64,000 bases of DNA, from contig NZ_CP029206.1 of assembly GCF_003101015.1 (NCBI RefSeq), positions 62,001-126,000 on the forward strand. Direction: 5' to 3'. Both the position numbers and the translations under genes were made by a program. Positions within the stretch are counted from its first letter, which is position 1. Each line of letters opens with the position of its first letter. Positions 18,287-29,736 of this stretch are shown piece by piece. The stretch comes from Actinobacillus porcitonsillarum. Lineage in GTDB: Bacteria > Pseudomonadota > Gammaproteobacteria > Enterobacterales > Pasteurellaceae. Under the pieces are notes generated by a model. That model was given only the letters and a program-made list of their open reading frames with translations, searched no databases and was not told where the DNA came from.

Positions 18287-20134
18287 ATGCAACAATTAGA
18301 TACTCAAAAATTGCGTAATATCGCAATCATTGCTCACGTTGACCACGGTAAAACGACGCTGGTTGATAAATTATTAAAACTTTCAGGCACATTAGATACC
18401 TCTCGTGGAGATGTTGATGAGCGTGTGATGGACTCAAACGATCTTGAAAAAGAGCGTGGTATTACCATTCTTGCGAAAAATACCGCGATTAACTGGAACG
18501 GCTACCGTATCAATATCGTAGATACCCCGGGGCACGCAGACTTCGGTGGTGAAGTAGAACGTGTACTTTCAATGGTGGATTCGGTATTACTCGTGGTTGA
18601 TGCTTTTGACGGCCCAATGCCACAAACTCGCTTCGTAACCCAAAAAGCGTTTGCTCACGGTTTAAAACCAATCGTGGTAATCAATAAAGTAGACCGCCCG
18701 GGCGCGCGTCCTGATTGGGTAGTGGATCAAGTGTTTGATTTATTTGTAAACTTAGGCGCAACCGATGAGCAGTTAGACTTCCCAATTATTTATGCTTCAG
18801 CATTAAACGGGGTTGCCGGTTTAGATCACGAAGATTTAGCACCGAATATGGATCCGTTATTTGAAGCGATTATCGAGCACGTATCGCCACCGGATGTTGA
18901 ACTTGATGCGCCGTTCCAAATGCAAATCTCACAATTAGATTACAGCAAATACTTAGGCGTTATCGGTATCGGTCGTATCAAACGTGGTACGGTAAAACCA
19001 AACCAACCTGTTACTGTAATTGATTCAGAGGGCAAAACCCGTAACGGTCGTATCGGTCAGGTGTTAGGTCATTTAGGTTTACAACGCTATGAAGCAACCG
19101 AAGCTTATGCCGGCGACATCATTGCCATTACCGGTTTAGGCGAATTAAACATTTCAGATACGCTTTGTGATATTAACAACGTAGAAGCGTTACCGGCATT
19201 ATCAGTTGATGAGCCGACAGTAACGATGTTCTTCTGTGTAAACACTTCTCCGTTTGCAGGACAAGAAGGTAAATTTGTTACTTCTCGTCAAATTTTAGAG
19301 CGCTTGAAGAAAGAGCTTGTTCACAACGTAGCATTACGTGTGGAAGAAACTGATGACTCAGACGTGTTTAGCGTATCAGGTCGTGGTGAATTACACTTAT
19401 CGGTGTTAATTGAAAATATGCGCCGTGAAGGTTACGAATTAGCGGTATCTCGCCCGAAAGTTATCTTCAAAGAGATTGACGGTCGCAAACAAGAACCGTT
19501 TGAGCAAGTAACCATCGATATTGAAGAACAACACCAAGGTTCTGTGATGGAAGCCTTAGGTATTCGTAAAGGCGAAGTGCGTGATATGATCCCAGACGGT
19601 AAAGGGCGTACTCGTTTAGAATATGTGATCCCTAGCCGTGGCTTAATCGGTTTCCGTAACGAATTTATGACAATGACGTCAGGTACCGGCTTAATTTACT
19701 CAAGCTTCAGCCATTATGATGATGTAAAACCGGGCGAAATTGGTCAGCGTATTAACGGCGTATTGATCTCTAACGGTACGGGTAAAGCGTTAGCCTACTC
19801 ACTTTACGCATTACAAGATCGTGGTAAGTTAATGATCGATCACGGTGTTGAAATTTATGAAGGTCAGGTTATCGGTATTCACAGCCGTTCAAATGACTTA
19901 ACGGTAAACGCATTAGAAGGTAAGAAATTAACCAATATGCGTGCTTCGGGTAAAGATGATGCTTTAACTTTAACAACACCGGTAAGAATGACGTTAGAAC
20001 AAGCGTTAGAATTTATCGATGATGATGAATTAGTGGAAGTTACCCCAGCATCTGTACGTGTTCGTAAGAAATTACTCACTGAAGTAGAGCGTAAACGTGC
20101 AAGCCGTACCACAACCAGTACCAGCACAAGATAA
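18287..20134 (+). CDS. typA: Ribosome-associated GTPase TypA/BipA
   Basis: TypA is a translational GTPase related to EF-G/LepA that assists ribosome assembly and stress adaptation. The 615-residue protein has G1 [15 protein letters not shown]2 ERGITI, G3 [11 protein letters not shown] and G4 [11 protein letters not shown], then EF-G domains II, III and V and the TypA-specific C-terminal domain, ending in a Ser/Thr/Arg tail. The RBS is AAGTAAAGAAATTTCA. Expression may be under CRP control. Confidence 0.98.
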   Translation: MQQLDTQKLRNIAIIAHVDHGKTTLVDKLLKLSGTLDTSRGDVDERVMDSNDLEKERGITILAKNTAINWNGYRINIVDTPGHADFGGEVERVLSMVDSVLLVVDAFDGPMPQTRFVTQKAFAHGLKPIVVINKVDRPGARPDWVVDQVFDLFVNLGATDEQLDFPIIYASALNGVAGLDHEDLAPNMDPLFEAIIEHVSPPDVELDAPFQMQISQLDYSKYLGVIGIGRIKRGTVKPNQPVTVIDSEGKTRNGRIGQVLGHLGLQRYEATEAYAGDIIAITGLGELNISDTLCDINNVEALPALSVDEPTVTMFFCVNTSPFAGQEGKFVTSRQILERLKKELVHNVALRVEETDDSDVFSVSGRGELHLSVLIENMRREGYELAVSRPKVIFKEIDGRKQEPFEQVTIDIEEQHQGSVMEALGIRKGEVRDMIPDGKGRTRLEYVIPSRGLIGFRNEFMTMTSGTGLIYSSFSHYDDVKPGEIGQRINGVLISNGTGKALAYSLYALQDRGKLMIDHGVEIYEGQVIGIHSRSNDLTVNALEGKKLTNMRASGKDDALTLTTPVRMTLEQALEFIDDDELVEVTPASVRVRKKLLTEVERKRASRTTTSTSTR

Positions 20135-20141
20135 TTGAATT

Positions 20142-20164
20142 TAAAGGGCGAATTATTCGCCCTT
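20142..20164 (+). terminator. Hairpin after typA
   Basis: AAGGGCGAA-TTA-TTCGCCCTT directly after the typA stop, followed by ATTTC. The T run is weak, so termination is likely but may be partial. Confidence 0.6.
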
Positions 20165-20203
20165 ATTTCATCAATCTCACTTTTCCAATCTAAGGAGAAA
20201 ATT

Positions 20204-20467
20204 ATGTTTGTAGAAATCTACGGTAGAATGACTTGTCCGTATTGTGTTCGCGCTAAACAATTAGCGGAAAAAATGAAAGCGGAATTACCTGATTTTGATT
20301 TTAAATTTATTGATATGGTTGCTGAAGGTATTGAGAAACAAGATCTTGAACCTCGTGTAGGAAAACCGGTCTCAACTGTTCCTCAAATTTTCTTTGATGA
20401 TAAACATATCGGTGGCTTCTCTGATTTTGCCCCATTTGTTAAAGAAAGATTTGGTATTGAAGCATAA
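20204..20467 (+). CDS. grxA: Glutaredoxin 1
   Basis: A dithiol glutaredoxin that reduces ribonucleotide reductase and protein disulfides with glutathione. The 87-residue protein has active site CPYC at residues 11-14, the cis-Pro segment VSTVPQIF and GGFSDF. The frame opens at 20135, but the ATG at 20204, preceded by TAAGGAG and starting MFVEIYGRMTCPYC, is clearly the start. It converges with rph on a shared terminator. Confidence 0.96.
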   Translation: MFVEIYGRMTCPYCVRAKQLAEKMKAELPDFDFKFIDMVAEGIEKQDLEPRVGKPVSTVPQIFFDDKHIGGFSDFAPFVKERFGIEA

Positions 20468-20471
20468 TGAT

Positions 20472-20500
20472 AAAGGCGAGAAATAATATTTCTCGCCTTT
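20472..20500. terminator. Bidirectional terminator between grxA and rph
   Basis: AAAGGCGAGAAAT-AAT-ATTTCTCGCCTTT is a perfect long stem with A and T runs on both sides, separating two convergent genes. Confidence 0.9.
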
Positions 20501-20503
20501 CTA

Positions 20504-21220
20504 CTATTCAGCTAATGCCTTGCGCTGCGCTTCAATCAATTGTTCAATCCCTTGATGAGCAAGATCTAATAATTGGAGCAATTCCATATGCGTAAACGGT
20601 TCGCCTTCTGCCGTGCCTTGTACTTCGACTAAACGACCATCATCAACCATTACTACGTTCATGTCAGTTTCAGCATTAGAATCTTCAACATATTCTAAAT
20701 CACATACCGCATTGTTATTCACAATTCCCACGGAAATTGCCGCAACTAAACCTTTTAATGGATTGGTTTTTAATACGCCATCTGCCATCAATTTGTTAAT
20801 CGCATCGTGTAATGCCACACAAGCACCAGTAATTGATGCGGTACGAGTGCCACCATCTGCCTGAATAACATCGCAATCAATGGTAATCGTACGTTCACCT
20901 AATGCTTTGAGATCTACAATGGCACGCAATGAACGGGCAATAAGACGTTGAATTTCCATTGTTCTGCCCCCTTGCTTGCCTTTCGCTGCTTCACGCTGGG
21001 TACGTGAATGGGTTGCACGTGGCAACATGCCATATTCAGCCGTTACCCAACCTTGTTGTTGTCCTTTTAAAAAACGGGGTACGGTTTCTTCAACAGTGGC
21101 GTTACATAATACTTTGGTTTCGCCAAACTCAATTAACACTGAGCCTTCCGCATATTTTGTATAATGACGGGTAATTTTTACGGGGCGGACTTGATTAAGT
21201 TCTCGATTATTCGGACGCAT
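20504..21220 (-). CDS. rph: Ribonuclease PH
   Basis: A phosphorolytic 3'-5' exoribonuclease trimming tRNA 3' ends. The 238-residue product begins [17 protein letters not shown], includes [16 protein letters not shown] and the phosphate-binding [17 protein letters not shown], and has [19 protein letters not shown] near the active site. It is full length; some E. coli K-12 strains carry a frameshift here, but no such damage is seen. It is divergent from yicC, as in E. coli. Confidence 0.97.
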   Translation of the reverse strand: MRPNNRELNQVRPVKITRHYTKYAEGSVLIEFGETKVLCNATVEETVPRFLKGQQQGWVTAEYGMLPRATHSRTQREAAKGKQGGRTMEIQRLIARSLRAIVDLKALGERTITIDCDVIQADGGTRTASITGACVALHDAINKLMADGVLKTNPLKGLVAAISVGIVNNNAVCDLEYVEDSNAETDMNVVMVDDGRLVEVQGTAEGEPFTHMELLQLLDLAHQGIEQLIEAQRKALAE

Positions 21221-21301
21221 GGTTTTTCTTCCTTTTTACTAAAATTATTCTGCATTTTACAGTACAATAGGGTAATTTTCATTAAAAACAGGATAATAAC
21301 A

Positions 21302-22165
21302 ATGATTTATAGTATGACGGCATTTGCTCATTTAGAAATAAAAAAAGAGTGGGGAAATGCAGTATGGGAAATTCGTTCGGTTAATCAACGCTTTTTAGAA
21401 ACCTATTTCCGCTTACCAGAACAGTTCCGCAATCTTGAAATGACCTTACGTGAACGTTTACGTGCTTCTCTTACCAGAGGAAAAGTAGAATGTAGCTTAC
21501 GCATTGAATTGGCACAAAATGAAAATAAAGCTTTAGTGCTCAATAACGAATATGCGGAAACCGTAATTGCCTCATTAAAAACATTAAGAGAAATTGCCGG
21601 CGAAGGCGATATCAACTTAGTCGATGTATTACGTTATCCGGGCGTAGTGGACAATCAAGCCCAAGATTTAGATCAGATAGGGCAAGATCTCCTTGAAGGA
21701 TTTGAACAGATTTTAGCGGATTTTATCGCAATGCGTGGACGTGAAGGGGCGAATTTACAAACCTTAATTCAACAACGTTTAGATAGCATTGCAGAGATCG
21801 CTCAAAGCGTTCAAGCTCAAATGCCCGCCATTCTTCAATGGCAAAAAGAGAAGTTACAACAACGTTTTGACGAGTTAAATTTACAGCTCGATCCACAACG
21901 TTTAGAACAAGAGATGGTTTTAACAGCACAACGTGTTGATGTCGCAGAAGAATTAGACCGCTTGCAACTCCACGTAAAAGAAACCACCTCTATTTTGAAA
22001 AAAGGTGGGGCTGTCGGTCGTAAATTGGATTTTATGATGCAAGAGCTTAATCGTGAATCCAATACTTTAGCCTCGAAATCGATCAATGCTGATGTCACAA
22101 ATTCAGCGGTTGAGTTAAAAGTGCTTATTGAACAAATGCGTGAGCAAATTCAGAATTTAGAGTAG
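21302..22165 (+). CDS. yicC: YicC-family endoribonuclease
   Basis: A 287-residue member of the YicC/YloC family, members of which have been described as endoribonucleases. The start MIYSMTAFAHLEI at 21302 behind ACAGGATAATAAC matches the family N-terminus (MTAFA...); the frame opens earlier at 21164 without support. Conserved segments are WEIRSVNQRFLETYFRLPE, RGKVECSLRIE and the C-terminal VGRKLDFMMQELNRESNTLA with SKSIN. It is followed after six bases by ygfZ. Confidence 0.94.
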   Translation: MIYSMTAFAHLEIKKEWGNAVWEIRSVNQRFLETYFRLPEQFRNLEMTLRERLRASLTRGKVECSLRIELAQNENKALVLNNEYAETVIASLKTLREIAGEGDINLVDVLRYPGVVDNQAQDLDQIGQDLLEGFEQILADFIAMRGREGANLQTLIQQRLDSIAEIAQSVQAQMPAILQWQKEKLQQRFDELNLQLDPQRLEQEMVLTAQRVDVAEELDRLQLHVKETTSILKKGGAVGRKLDFMMQELNRESNTLASKSINADVTNSAVELKVLIEQMREQIQNLE

Positions 22166-22171
22166 GTTTCT

Positions 22172-23059
22172 ATGAAATGTGAATGTAGCCAAATCAGTAA
22201 ACAATATCCAAATCTTTGCATTTTACTTTCACAATATCGTTTAATTGAGATTGCAGGCGTTGATGCGGAGAAATACCTTCAAGGTCAATTAACTTGCGAT
22301 GTGGCAAAACTTGCCGTAGGCGAACATACGCTGACAAGCCATTGTGATCCGAAAGGCAAAATGAGTGCTTTACTTCGCTTATACCGAGCTGAAGCTGAAC
22401 GCTTTTTTGTCATTATTCATCAAGATCTACTGCCTGAAGCACTCGTTCAGCTCAAAAAATATGCGGTATTTTCTAAAGTAACCTTTACCGAAAAAGAGAC
22501 GGCGTTATACGGCATAACCGATTTTGAACTACTTGCAAAATGCCAAGAAAATTCAACCGCTTTATCGCTTACTCAAGGTCAAAAACGAGCGATTGTTTGG
22601 GGCGAAGAATTGGCACCGAATGCAGAAGCAGCATTGTGGGATTTAATGGATATTCAAGATGGTCTGCCAATTTTATTAAAAGCGAACCAATTTGAATTGA
22701 TCCCACAAGCCGCCAACTTACAAGCGGTCGAAAATGCAATTTCTTTTACCAAGGGTTGCTACATCGGGCAAGAAACAGTAGCTCGAGCAAAATATCGTGG
22801 TGCAAATAAACGAGCCATGTTTACCTTAGTTGGCGAAGTTGCCGAGAAGGCTGATTTACCACAGCCTGCAACGAGTATTGAAATGCAATTGGGCGAGAAT
22901 TGGCGCTCAACGGGGACAATCATGACTGCCGTTAAACACCAAAATCAGTTATGGGTGCAGGTCATTTTAAATAAAGATGTCGAGCCAAACAGCCGATTCA
23001 GATTGAACGATGTTGAATTAGCAATTTGTGATTTACCTTACTCTTTAAGTGAAGAATAG
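22172..23059 (+). CDS. ygfZ: Folate-binding Fe-S cluster protein YgfZ
   Basis: YgfZ is a GcvT-like tetrahydrofolate-binding protein needed for some Fe-S enzymes, including MiaB-dependent tRNA thiomethylation. The 295-residue product carries the signature KGCYIGQETVAR with its conserved Cys, preceded by NAISFT, and an N-terminal aminomethyltransferase-like half (AEKYLQGQLTCDV). USS at 22720 is in frame. It is probably co-transcribed with yicC and ends at a shared terminator facing murA. Confidence 0.94.
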   Translation: MKCECSQISKQYPNLCILLSQYRLIEIAGVDAEKYLQGQLTCDVAKLAVGEHTLTSHCDPKGKMSALLRLYRAEAERFFVIIHQDLLPEALVQLKKYAVFSKVTFTEKETALYGITDFELLAKCQENSTALSLTQGQKRAIVWGEELAPNAEAALWDLMDIQDGLPILLKANQFELIPQAANLQAVENAISFTKGCYIGQETVARAKYRGANKRAMFTLVGEVAEKADLPQPATSIEMQLGENWRSTGTIMTAVKHQNQLWVQVILNKDVEPNSRFRLNDVELAICDLPYSLSEE

Positions 23060-23061
23060 TC

Positions 23062-23094
23062 AAAAGCCCTTCAAATGAAGGGCTTTATTTTACT
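23062..23094. terminator. Bidirectional terminator between ygfZ and murA
   Basis: AAAAGCCCTTCA-AA-TGAAGGGCTTTATTTT lies between the convergent ends of ygfZ and murA. Confidence 0.9.
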
Positions 23095-23096
23095 GG

Positions 23097-24377
<1,281 letters not shown>

Positions 24378-24466
24378 TTATCCTTTTAATTATAAAAACA
24401 AAAGTTGAACCTTTTGTAAGCGGTCAAATTTGACATATCACTTACGAAATGGCTCAACTTACTTAA

Positions 24467-24727
24467 TTAACCTGCCATATTTAATAAACGCTCTTTTTTC
24501 CATTGTTCTGTGGAAAAAACTTTAATTGTAAGCGCATGAATAGCATTGGTAGCAAATAAATCGCCGAGTGGCGCATAAACAGCTTGTTGTTGCTTCACTC
24601 GAGAAAGTGCAGCCAAGCTATCACTTACCACGATAACGCCATAATGGGAATTTTCCCCTTGAGCATGAATTTCTGTGGCATCGGTAAGCGCTGCTTTAAG
24701 TATCTCTTCAAGTTGTTTTGGTTCCAT
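24467..24727 (-). CDS. ibaG: BolA-family protein IbaG
   Basis: An 86-residue BolA-like protein (YrbA type), a partner of monothiol glutaredoxins such as GrxD, which is also in this window. Seen are MEPKQLEEILKAALTD, HYGVIVVSDSLAALSRVKQQ and the C-terminal HALTIKVFSTEQW. The invariant His of the BolA family is present in AIHALTIK. It lies between mlaB and murA. Confidence 0.93.
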   Translation of the reverse strand: MEPKQLEEILKAALTDATEIHAQGENSHYGVIVVSDSLAALSRVKQQQAVYAPLGDLFATNAIHALTIKVFSTEQWKKERLLNMAG

Positions 24728-24767
24728 AAATTAAATGATCCTTTAAATCAAAAAATAATGATGTCGA

Positions 24768-25097
24768 TTAGTTTACAAGATAGCTATTTAACCATTGGTC
24801 TAAATCATATAAATCCGCTAATGTTTTCACAACATTCGGAACATGAATCAGATGATTTGAGGTTTGCTTTCCATAAAAATGCAACAATTCAGTCAGTAGA
24901 ACAAAACCGGCAGAATCAATCCGTGAAATTGCTTTTAAATCCCAATAAATATGTTGATTTTTTCTTGTAGATAAAAAAGAAGCACGTTGCTTCCATAACG
25001 GAAGCAACGTGTCACGGGTTAATTCACCACTCAACTCTACCACTAAGCTTTCATTGTTATGCAATACGCTCCATTGTAATGTTTTTTGTGGTTTCAT
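24768..25097 (-). CDS. mlaB: Mla system STAS-domain protein MlaB
   Basis: A 109-residue cytoplasmic STAS protein that stabilises the MlaF ATPase dimer in the MlaFEDB phospholipid transporter. The STAS core IDSAGFVLLTELLHFYGKQ carries the conserved Ser. It starts five bases after mlaC. Sequence conservation in this family is low, and the assignment leans on operon position. Confidence 0.9.
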   Translation of the reverse strand: MKPQKTLQWSVLHNNESLVVELSGELTRDTLLPLWKQRASFLSTRKNQHIYWDLKAISRIDSAGFVLLTELLHFYGKQTSNHLIHVPNVVKTLADLYDLDQWLNSYLVN

Positions 25098-25102
25098 ACT
25101 AA

Positions 25103-25744
25103 TTATTTTTTAGTTAAAGAGATTGGTTGTTTTGCTGATTGTGCAACTTGTGCAGTAAGTGCATCAATACCTTGTTGGCGTAATACACCGCTCCATTCAT
25201 TTTGTTTTGTTGCAACCATACTTACACCTTCAGCTGCCATGTCGTAAGCTTGCCATTCACCGGTTTTGCTATTTTTACGCCATTTAAAATCTAATTTAAT
25301 AGGCGCTGCACTGCCGTTCGATAATACATTTACACGAATACTTACGATAGATTTACCATCTGTTGGTTTTTCGCTCTCAATCTCAATTTTTTGATCTTGG
25401 TATTGGGTTAATACTTGTGCATAAGATTGCTCAATAAATTGACCGAATGCATCAAAGAATTTCTCACGTTGTGCTTCTGATGCTGAAGAAAGCGCTTTAC
25501 CTAGAACAAGCTGTCCTGCATATTTAACATGTACTTTTGGCATTAAATCGTTACGCACGATTGTACGTAAATATTCTGGATTTGATTTAATTTTACCTTG
25601 GTTTGCTTTAATATCACTAAAGAGTTTATCTGCAGTTTGTTGCATTAACACATATGGGCTCGTTTCTGCAAAAGCTTGTGTTGAGAATAACGTTGATAAA
25701 GCAACAACACCGGCAACCATCATTTTTTTGATATTTTTTAACAT
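25103..25744 (-). CDS. mlaC: Periplasmic phospholipid-binding protein MlaC
   Basis: MlaC shuttles phospholipids across the periplasm between the OM Mla complex and MlaFEDB. The 213-residue product has a signal peptide cleaved after AFA (about residue 26) and the family fold with DLMPKVHVKYAGQLVLGK, REKFFDAFGQFIEQSYAQVL and YDMAAEGVSMVATKQNEW. A 101-base gap containing an inverted USS-like pair separates it from mlaD. Confidence 0.95.
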   Translation of the reverse strand: MLKNIKKMMVAGVVALSTLFSTQAFAETSPYVLMQQTADKLFSDIKANQGKIKSNPEYLRTIVRNDLMPKVHVKYAGQLVLGKALSSASEAQREKFFDAFGQFIEQSYAQVLTQYQDQKIEIESEKPTDGKSIVSIRVNVLSNGSAAPIKLDFKWRKNSKTGEWQAYDMAAEGVSMVATKQNEWSGVLRQQGIDALTAQVAQSAKQPISLTKK

Positions 25745-25845
25745 TAAAAATACTCCAATAAGAATAACAATCTGTTATTAAGGTTTACAAGCGGTAGAAT
25801 AATGCGTTTATTTTACCGCTTTTCATTATAGTCTATACGACTACA

Positions 25846-26367
25846 TTAAGGTGAAGCAGGTTTTTCTGCTTCGGTTTTTTCTGCATCCGTTCCTGAAGAT
25901 TTTTTATCTCCATACAAGAACTGACCGATTAAATCTTCTAATACCATCGCAGAATTAGTATCTGCAAAAGTACTTCCTTCTTTCATATATTCCGTTTCGC
26001 CTTCCATCATAAAGCCTACATTTAACGCAATATATTGTTCGCCAAGTAAACCTGCCGTTTTAATAGAAAGTGAACTCGTATCCGGAATTTTATTAAAATC
26101 TTCATTTACCGCTAAAGTCACTTTAGGCGTATAAGTTTGAGGATCTAACTGGATATCAGATACACGTCCAACCACGACACCGCCTACTTTAATTGGCGCA
26201 CGCACTTTTAGTCCACCGATATTATCGAAAGTTGCGTAAAGAGTGTAAGTTTTCTCTGAACTAAACCCCTGCACATTCGCTACACGTAAGCCTAAAAAAG
26301 CAAGAGCAATGAGCCCTAATAATACAAATAAGCCTACCCAAAATTCAAATTTAATTGATTGACGCAT
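25846..26367 (-). CDS. mlaD: MCE-domain protein MlaD
   Basis: A 173-residue inner-membrane-anchored MCE protein forming the hexameric ring of the Mla transporter. One TM helix (residues about 8-28: FWVGLFVLLGLIALAFLGL) is followed by the MCE domain YATFDNIGGLKVRAPIKVGG, VVVGRVSDIQLD, and the C-terminal helix and a Lys/Glu/Pro tail. Length and order fit E. coli MlaD. Confidence 0.96.
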   Translation of the reverse strand: MRQSIKFEFWVGLFVLLGLIALAFLGLRVANVQGFSSEKTYTLYATFDNIGGLKVRAPIKVGGVVVGRVSDIQLDPQTYTPKVTLAVNEDFNKIPDTSSLSIKTAGLLGEQYIALNVGFMMEGETEYMKEGSTFADTNSAMVLEDLIGQFLYGDKKSSGTDAEKTEAEKPASP

Positions 26368-26385
26368 TTTTTTTCCTTTTTTACA

Positions 26386-27162
26386 TTAACCGCCAAACAT
26401 AATGGCTGTTAAAATAAAGTCTAACCCTAAAATAACCAGTGAAGCGTTTACCACGGTCTTTGTTGTCGCTTGGCTAATTCCCTCTGATGTTGCAGTCGAA
26501 TCATAACCATTAAATAAAGCAATCCAAACAACAGCGAAAGCGAAGATAATGCTTTTAATAAAACCGTTAATTAAGTCGCTTGCACTCACAGAATTTTGCA
26601 TAACAGACCAGAAGCTACCTGAATCTACCCCTTTCCAGTCAACCCCAACTAAAGAGCCGCCCCAAATGCCAATTGCAGTAAAAATAACAGCTAAAATTGG
26701 CATTGAAATCACACCAGCCCAAAAACGTGGTGCGATAATACGCCGTAAAGGATCAACAGCCATCATTTCAAGGCTGGAAAGCTGTTCTGTCGCTTTCATT
26801 AAACCAATTTCTGCGGTTAATGCCGAGCCGGCTCGACCTGCAAAAAGTAATGCCGTGACCACCGGTCCTAACTCTCGAAGTAAAGAGAGTGAAACTAAAG
26901 TTCCCAAACTGGTTTCGGCGGCAAAATCAACTAAGACAACATAGCCTTGTAATCCTAATACCATCCCAATGAATAAGCCTGAAAGCATAATAATCAAAAG
27001 AGATTGTACACCAACCACATAAAGTTGTTTAATTAGCAGTGGGCTATGTTTACGAAATTGAGGCTTGCCAATCAATGCTCCCCATAACATAAAGGCGGAA
27101 CGCCCAAATGCTCGGATAATATCAATAGTCGTTTTCCCAATTTGGTTAATAAAATTAATCAT
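26386..27162 (-). CDS. mlaE: Mla ABC transporter permease MlaE
   Basis: Inner-membrane permease of the MlaFEDB lipid transporter. The start [20 protein letters not shown] at 27162 overlaps the end of mlaF by eight bases (TTTAATGATTAA), a typical coupling; the frame opens 54 bases earlier. The product is 258 residues, with several hydrophobic helices and the coupling segment [20 protein letters not shown] followed by [12 protein letters not shown]. Confidence 0.96.
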   Translation of the reverse strand: MINFINQIGKTTIDIIRAFGRSAFMLWGALIGKPQFRKHSPLLIKQLYVVGVQSLLIIMLSGLFIGMVLGLQGYVVLVDFAAETSLGTLVSLSLLRELGPVVTALLFAGRAGSALTAEIGLMKATEQLSSLEMMAVDPLRRIIAPRFWAGVISMPILAVIFTAIGIWGGSLVGVDWKGVDSGSFWSVMQNSVSASDLINGFIKSIIFAFAVVWIALFNGYDSTATSEGISQATTKTVVNASLVILGLDFILTAIMFGG

Positions 27163-27958
27163 TAAACAAGTCCTCCACATAGTCTTTTGCAGGATAGTGG
27201 AAACGAACCGGACCATCTGCTTTTCCTGCCAAGAATTGAATTACTTGAGGATCTTGACTTGCCACAAGCTCTTCAGGCGTTCCCTGAGCAATGACGCGCT
27301 GATTTGCCACAATATAAGCATAATCCGCAATACTTAATACTTCCGTCACGTCATGAGAAACAACTATCGAAGTTAAATTCAATGCCTGATTGAGTTTTTT
27401 AATCAACTCAACAATAACACCCATACTAATCGGATCTTGCCCCGTGAATGGTTCATCGTACATAATCAGATCAGGGTCTAATGCAATTGCTCGAGCTAAT
27501 GCTGCTCGGCGAGCCATTCCGCCGGAAAGCTCTGAAGGCATTAAGTGAGCTGCCCCTCGTAGCCCAACAGATTCTAATTTCATCAGAACCAATTTTCTAA
27601 TCAGTTCTTCCGGTAAAGTGGTATGTTCACGAATGGGAAAGGCGACATTATCAAAAGTCGATAAATCAGTAAATAATGCCCCGGATTGAAACAACATCCC
27701 CATACGCTGGCGAAGCTGATAAAGCTCTTTATTTGATGCTTGGCAAATATCTTGTCCATCAAATAAAATTTCGCCTTGTTCCGGAATAATTTGTCCACCG
27801 ATTAAACGTAATAATGTTGTTTTTCCTATGCCAGAAGGCCCCATTATCGCTGTCACTTTACCTTTCTGCACTTGCAGATTAAGATTATCGTAAATTACTC
27901 GATCACCTCTTTTAAAGGTCAAGTTTTTTACTTCAATCAAGTTTTCAGTGTTTTGCAT
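27155..27958 (-). CDS. mlaF: Mla ABC transporter ATPase MlaF
   Basis: Cytoplasmic ATPase of the MlaFEDB system. The 267-residue protein has Walker [16 protein letters not shown]-loop [10 protein letters not shown], signature [14 protein letters not shown], Walker [15 protein letters not shown] and switch His in VSHDV. It is the first gene of mlaFEDCB-ibaG-murA. The outer-membrane partner MlaA is not in this window. The 287-base region upstream (27959-28245) also serves the divergent protease gene; I see no clear operator there. Confidence 0.97.
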   Translation of the reverse strand: MQNTENLIEVKNLTFKRGDRVIYDNLNLQVQKGKVTAIMGPSGIGKTTLLRLIGGQIIPEQGEILFDGQDICQASNKELYQLRQRMGMLFQSGALFTDLSTFDNVAFPIREHTTLPEELIRKLVLMKLESVGLRGAAHLMPSELSGGMARRAALARAIALDPDLIMYDEPFTGQDPISMGVIVELIKKLNQALNLTSIVVSHDVTEVLSIADYAYIVANQRVIAQGTPEELVASQDPQVIQFLAGKADGPVRFHYPAKDYVEDLFND

Positions 27959-28245
27959 TCGTTTGTTTATATACTCTTTTTAGTAAAAAGAAAGGAGCCT
28001 ATACTCCACTAAGTTAGCCATAAAGTCAAAAGGCTTTTAAATTTTGACAAAAATTTTTTTCGAAATCCGATCTTTTCAAAAATTTACGTATTAACAATCC
28101 ATCAATTCTAAATAAAATATCAGTCTTTAATGAACCCTTCCAAATTTTGTCTGTCCTATCAGACACGAGCAAGCGACTCAAGTTCAGCAAAAAGTATGCT
28201 TTCTCGCAATAGACATTTTCATATATAAAAATTAAGGAACAAATA

Positions 28246-29646
28246 ATGAAAACAATGAAAAAATCAATCATTGCCGCTTTCGTATTAGGTATGGGCATGG
28301 CATCTATGCCAATGACAGCACAAGCTGAAATCAATCTACCTTTTATTTCAGCAAGTAGCCAACAAGAAACTCCATCTTTAGCAGACATGTTAGATAAAGT
28401 ACGTCCTGCTGTTGTCAGCATTTCTGTTGAAGGTAAAACAAAAGAAGAACAATCAGATAGAAGAATGAGAGATATTCCAGAAGAATTTGAATTTTTCTTC
28501 GGAGATATGTTTGGCGATCAACGCTCTGCTCCGCGTAACTTCCGTGGAATTGGCTCAGGGGCAATTATCAATGCTGAGAAAGGCTATGTGATCACAAACA
28601 ACCACGTGATTAAAGATGCAGATAAAATTACCATTAAATTAGAAGATGGACGTGAATTTAAAGCAAAATTAGTGGGTGCAGATCCGCTTTCTGATGTGGC
28701 TTTAGTCCAAATTGAAGAACCGAAAAATCTTACAGAACTCAAATTTGCAGATTCAGATAAATTACGAGTGGGCGATTTTAGCGTAGCTATTGGTAACCCA
28801 TTCGGTTTAGGTCAAACCGTAACATCGGGGATTATTTCTGCCTTAGGTCGTTCCACAGGAACAACCGATGATGGCTACCAAAACTATATTCAAACCGATG
28901 CAGCGGTAAACCAAGGTAACTCAGGTGGTCCGTTAATTAACTTAAAAGGGGAACTCATCGGTATCAACACTGCAATCATTTCGCCAAGTGGTGGCAATGC
29001 AGGTATTGCATTTGCGATTCCATCTAATATGGCAAATAACCTTGTTCAACAAATTATTGAATTCGGCGAGGTTAAACGCGGTATGTTAGGCATTAAAGGG
29101 GGCGAATTAAACGCAGATCTTGCTAAAGAATTCAGCATTGATGCTCAACAAGGTGCTTTTGTCAGCGCAGTTTTACCTGATTCAGCAGCAGCTAAAGCAG
29201 GTTTAAAAGCAGGTGACGTTATTACCGCACTTAATGGTCAAAAACTCCGTAGCTTTAGTGAGTTACGTGCGAAAGTGGCAACAACCGGTGTTGGCAAAGA
29301 GATTGAATTAACATATCTACGTAATGGTAAAGAAGAAAAAACAAAAGTCACTTTACAAGCCGATTCAGGCAGTACTGTTGCAGCCAAAGATTTATTACCG
29401 GCATTAAAAGGGGCGGAGTACAGTAATTATAGTGATAAAGGGTTTAAAGGTGTTGAAATCACTAAAGTCGAAAAAGGTTCACAAGCAGAAATGCGTGGCT
29501 TGAAAAAAGGCGATGTGATTGTTGGCATCAACCGCCACAGTATTGAAAATATGAGCGATTTACGCAAAGTGCTTGAGGCAAAACCTTCAGCGATTGCACT
29601 TAATATTTTCCGTGATGGTTCTAATTTCTTCTTACTTATCCAATAA
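28246..29646 (+). CDS. degQ: Periplasmic serine protease DegQ/DegP (HtrA)
   Basis: A 466-residue periplasmic quality-control protease. The signal peptide ends around TAQA. The trypsin-like triad is intact: His120 (ITNNHVI), Asp150 (LSDVALVQI) and Ser226 (GNSGGPLI). Two PDZ domains follow (about 265-360 and 375-466). The loop between the first strand and the protease core is short, and DegP's long Cys-containing insertion is missing, which favours DegQ over DegP. The RBS is AAGGAACAAATA. A terminator lies at 29658-29685. Confidence 0.93.
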   Translation: MKTMKKSIIAAFVLGMGMASMPMTAQAEINLPFISASSQQETPSLADMLDKVRPAVVSISVEGKTKEEQSDRRMRDIPEEFEFFFGDMFGDQRSAPRNFRGIGSGAIINAEKGYVITNNHVIKDADKITIKLEDGREFKAKLVGADPLSDVALVQIEEPKNLTELKFADSDKLRVGDFSVAIGNPFGLGQTVTSGIISALGRSTGTTDDGYQNYIQTDAAVNQGNSGGPLINLKGELIGINTAIISPSGGNAGIAFAIPSNMANNLVQQIIEFGEVKRGMLGIKGGELNADLAKEFSIDAQQGAFVSAVLPDSAAAKAGLKAGDVITALNGQKLRSFSELRAKVATTGVGKEIELTYLRNGKEEKTKVTLQADSGSTVAAKDLLPALKGAEYSNYSDKGFKGVEITKVEKGSQAEMRGLKKGDVIVGINRHSIENMSDLRKVLEAKPSAIALNIFRDGSNFFLLIQ

Positions 29647-29657
29647 TTAATCGATTA

Positions 29658-29685
29658 AAGCACAACATCTGTTGTGCTTTTTTTC
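29658..29685 (+). terminator. Rho-independent terminator after degQ
   Basis: AAAGCACAACA-TC-TGTTGTGCTTTTTTTC, eleven bases after the stop. Confidence 0.92.
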
Positions 29686-29736
29686 TTATTTATCTTCTAT
29701 AATGGCAACATTTTCTTCACTCTTTCATAATGTCAC

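Noticed and set aside
28126-28224. Short plus-strand ORF and sigma-E promoter upstream of degQ
   Set aside because: The 32-codon ORF has no ribosome-binding site; GAAC and TCTG elements are about 11 bases apart, too close for sigma-E.
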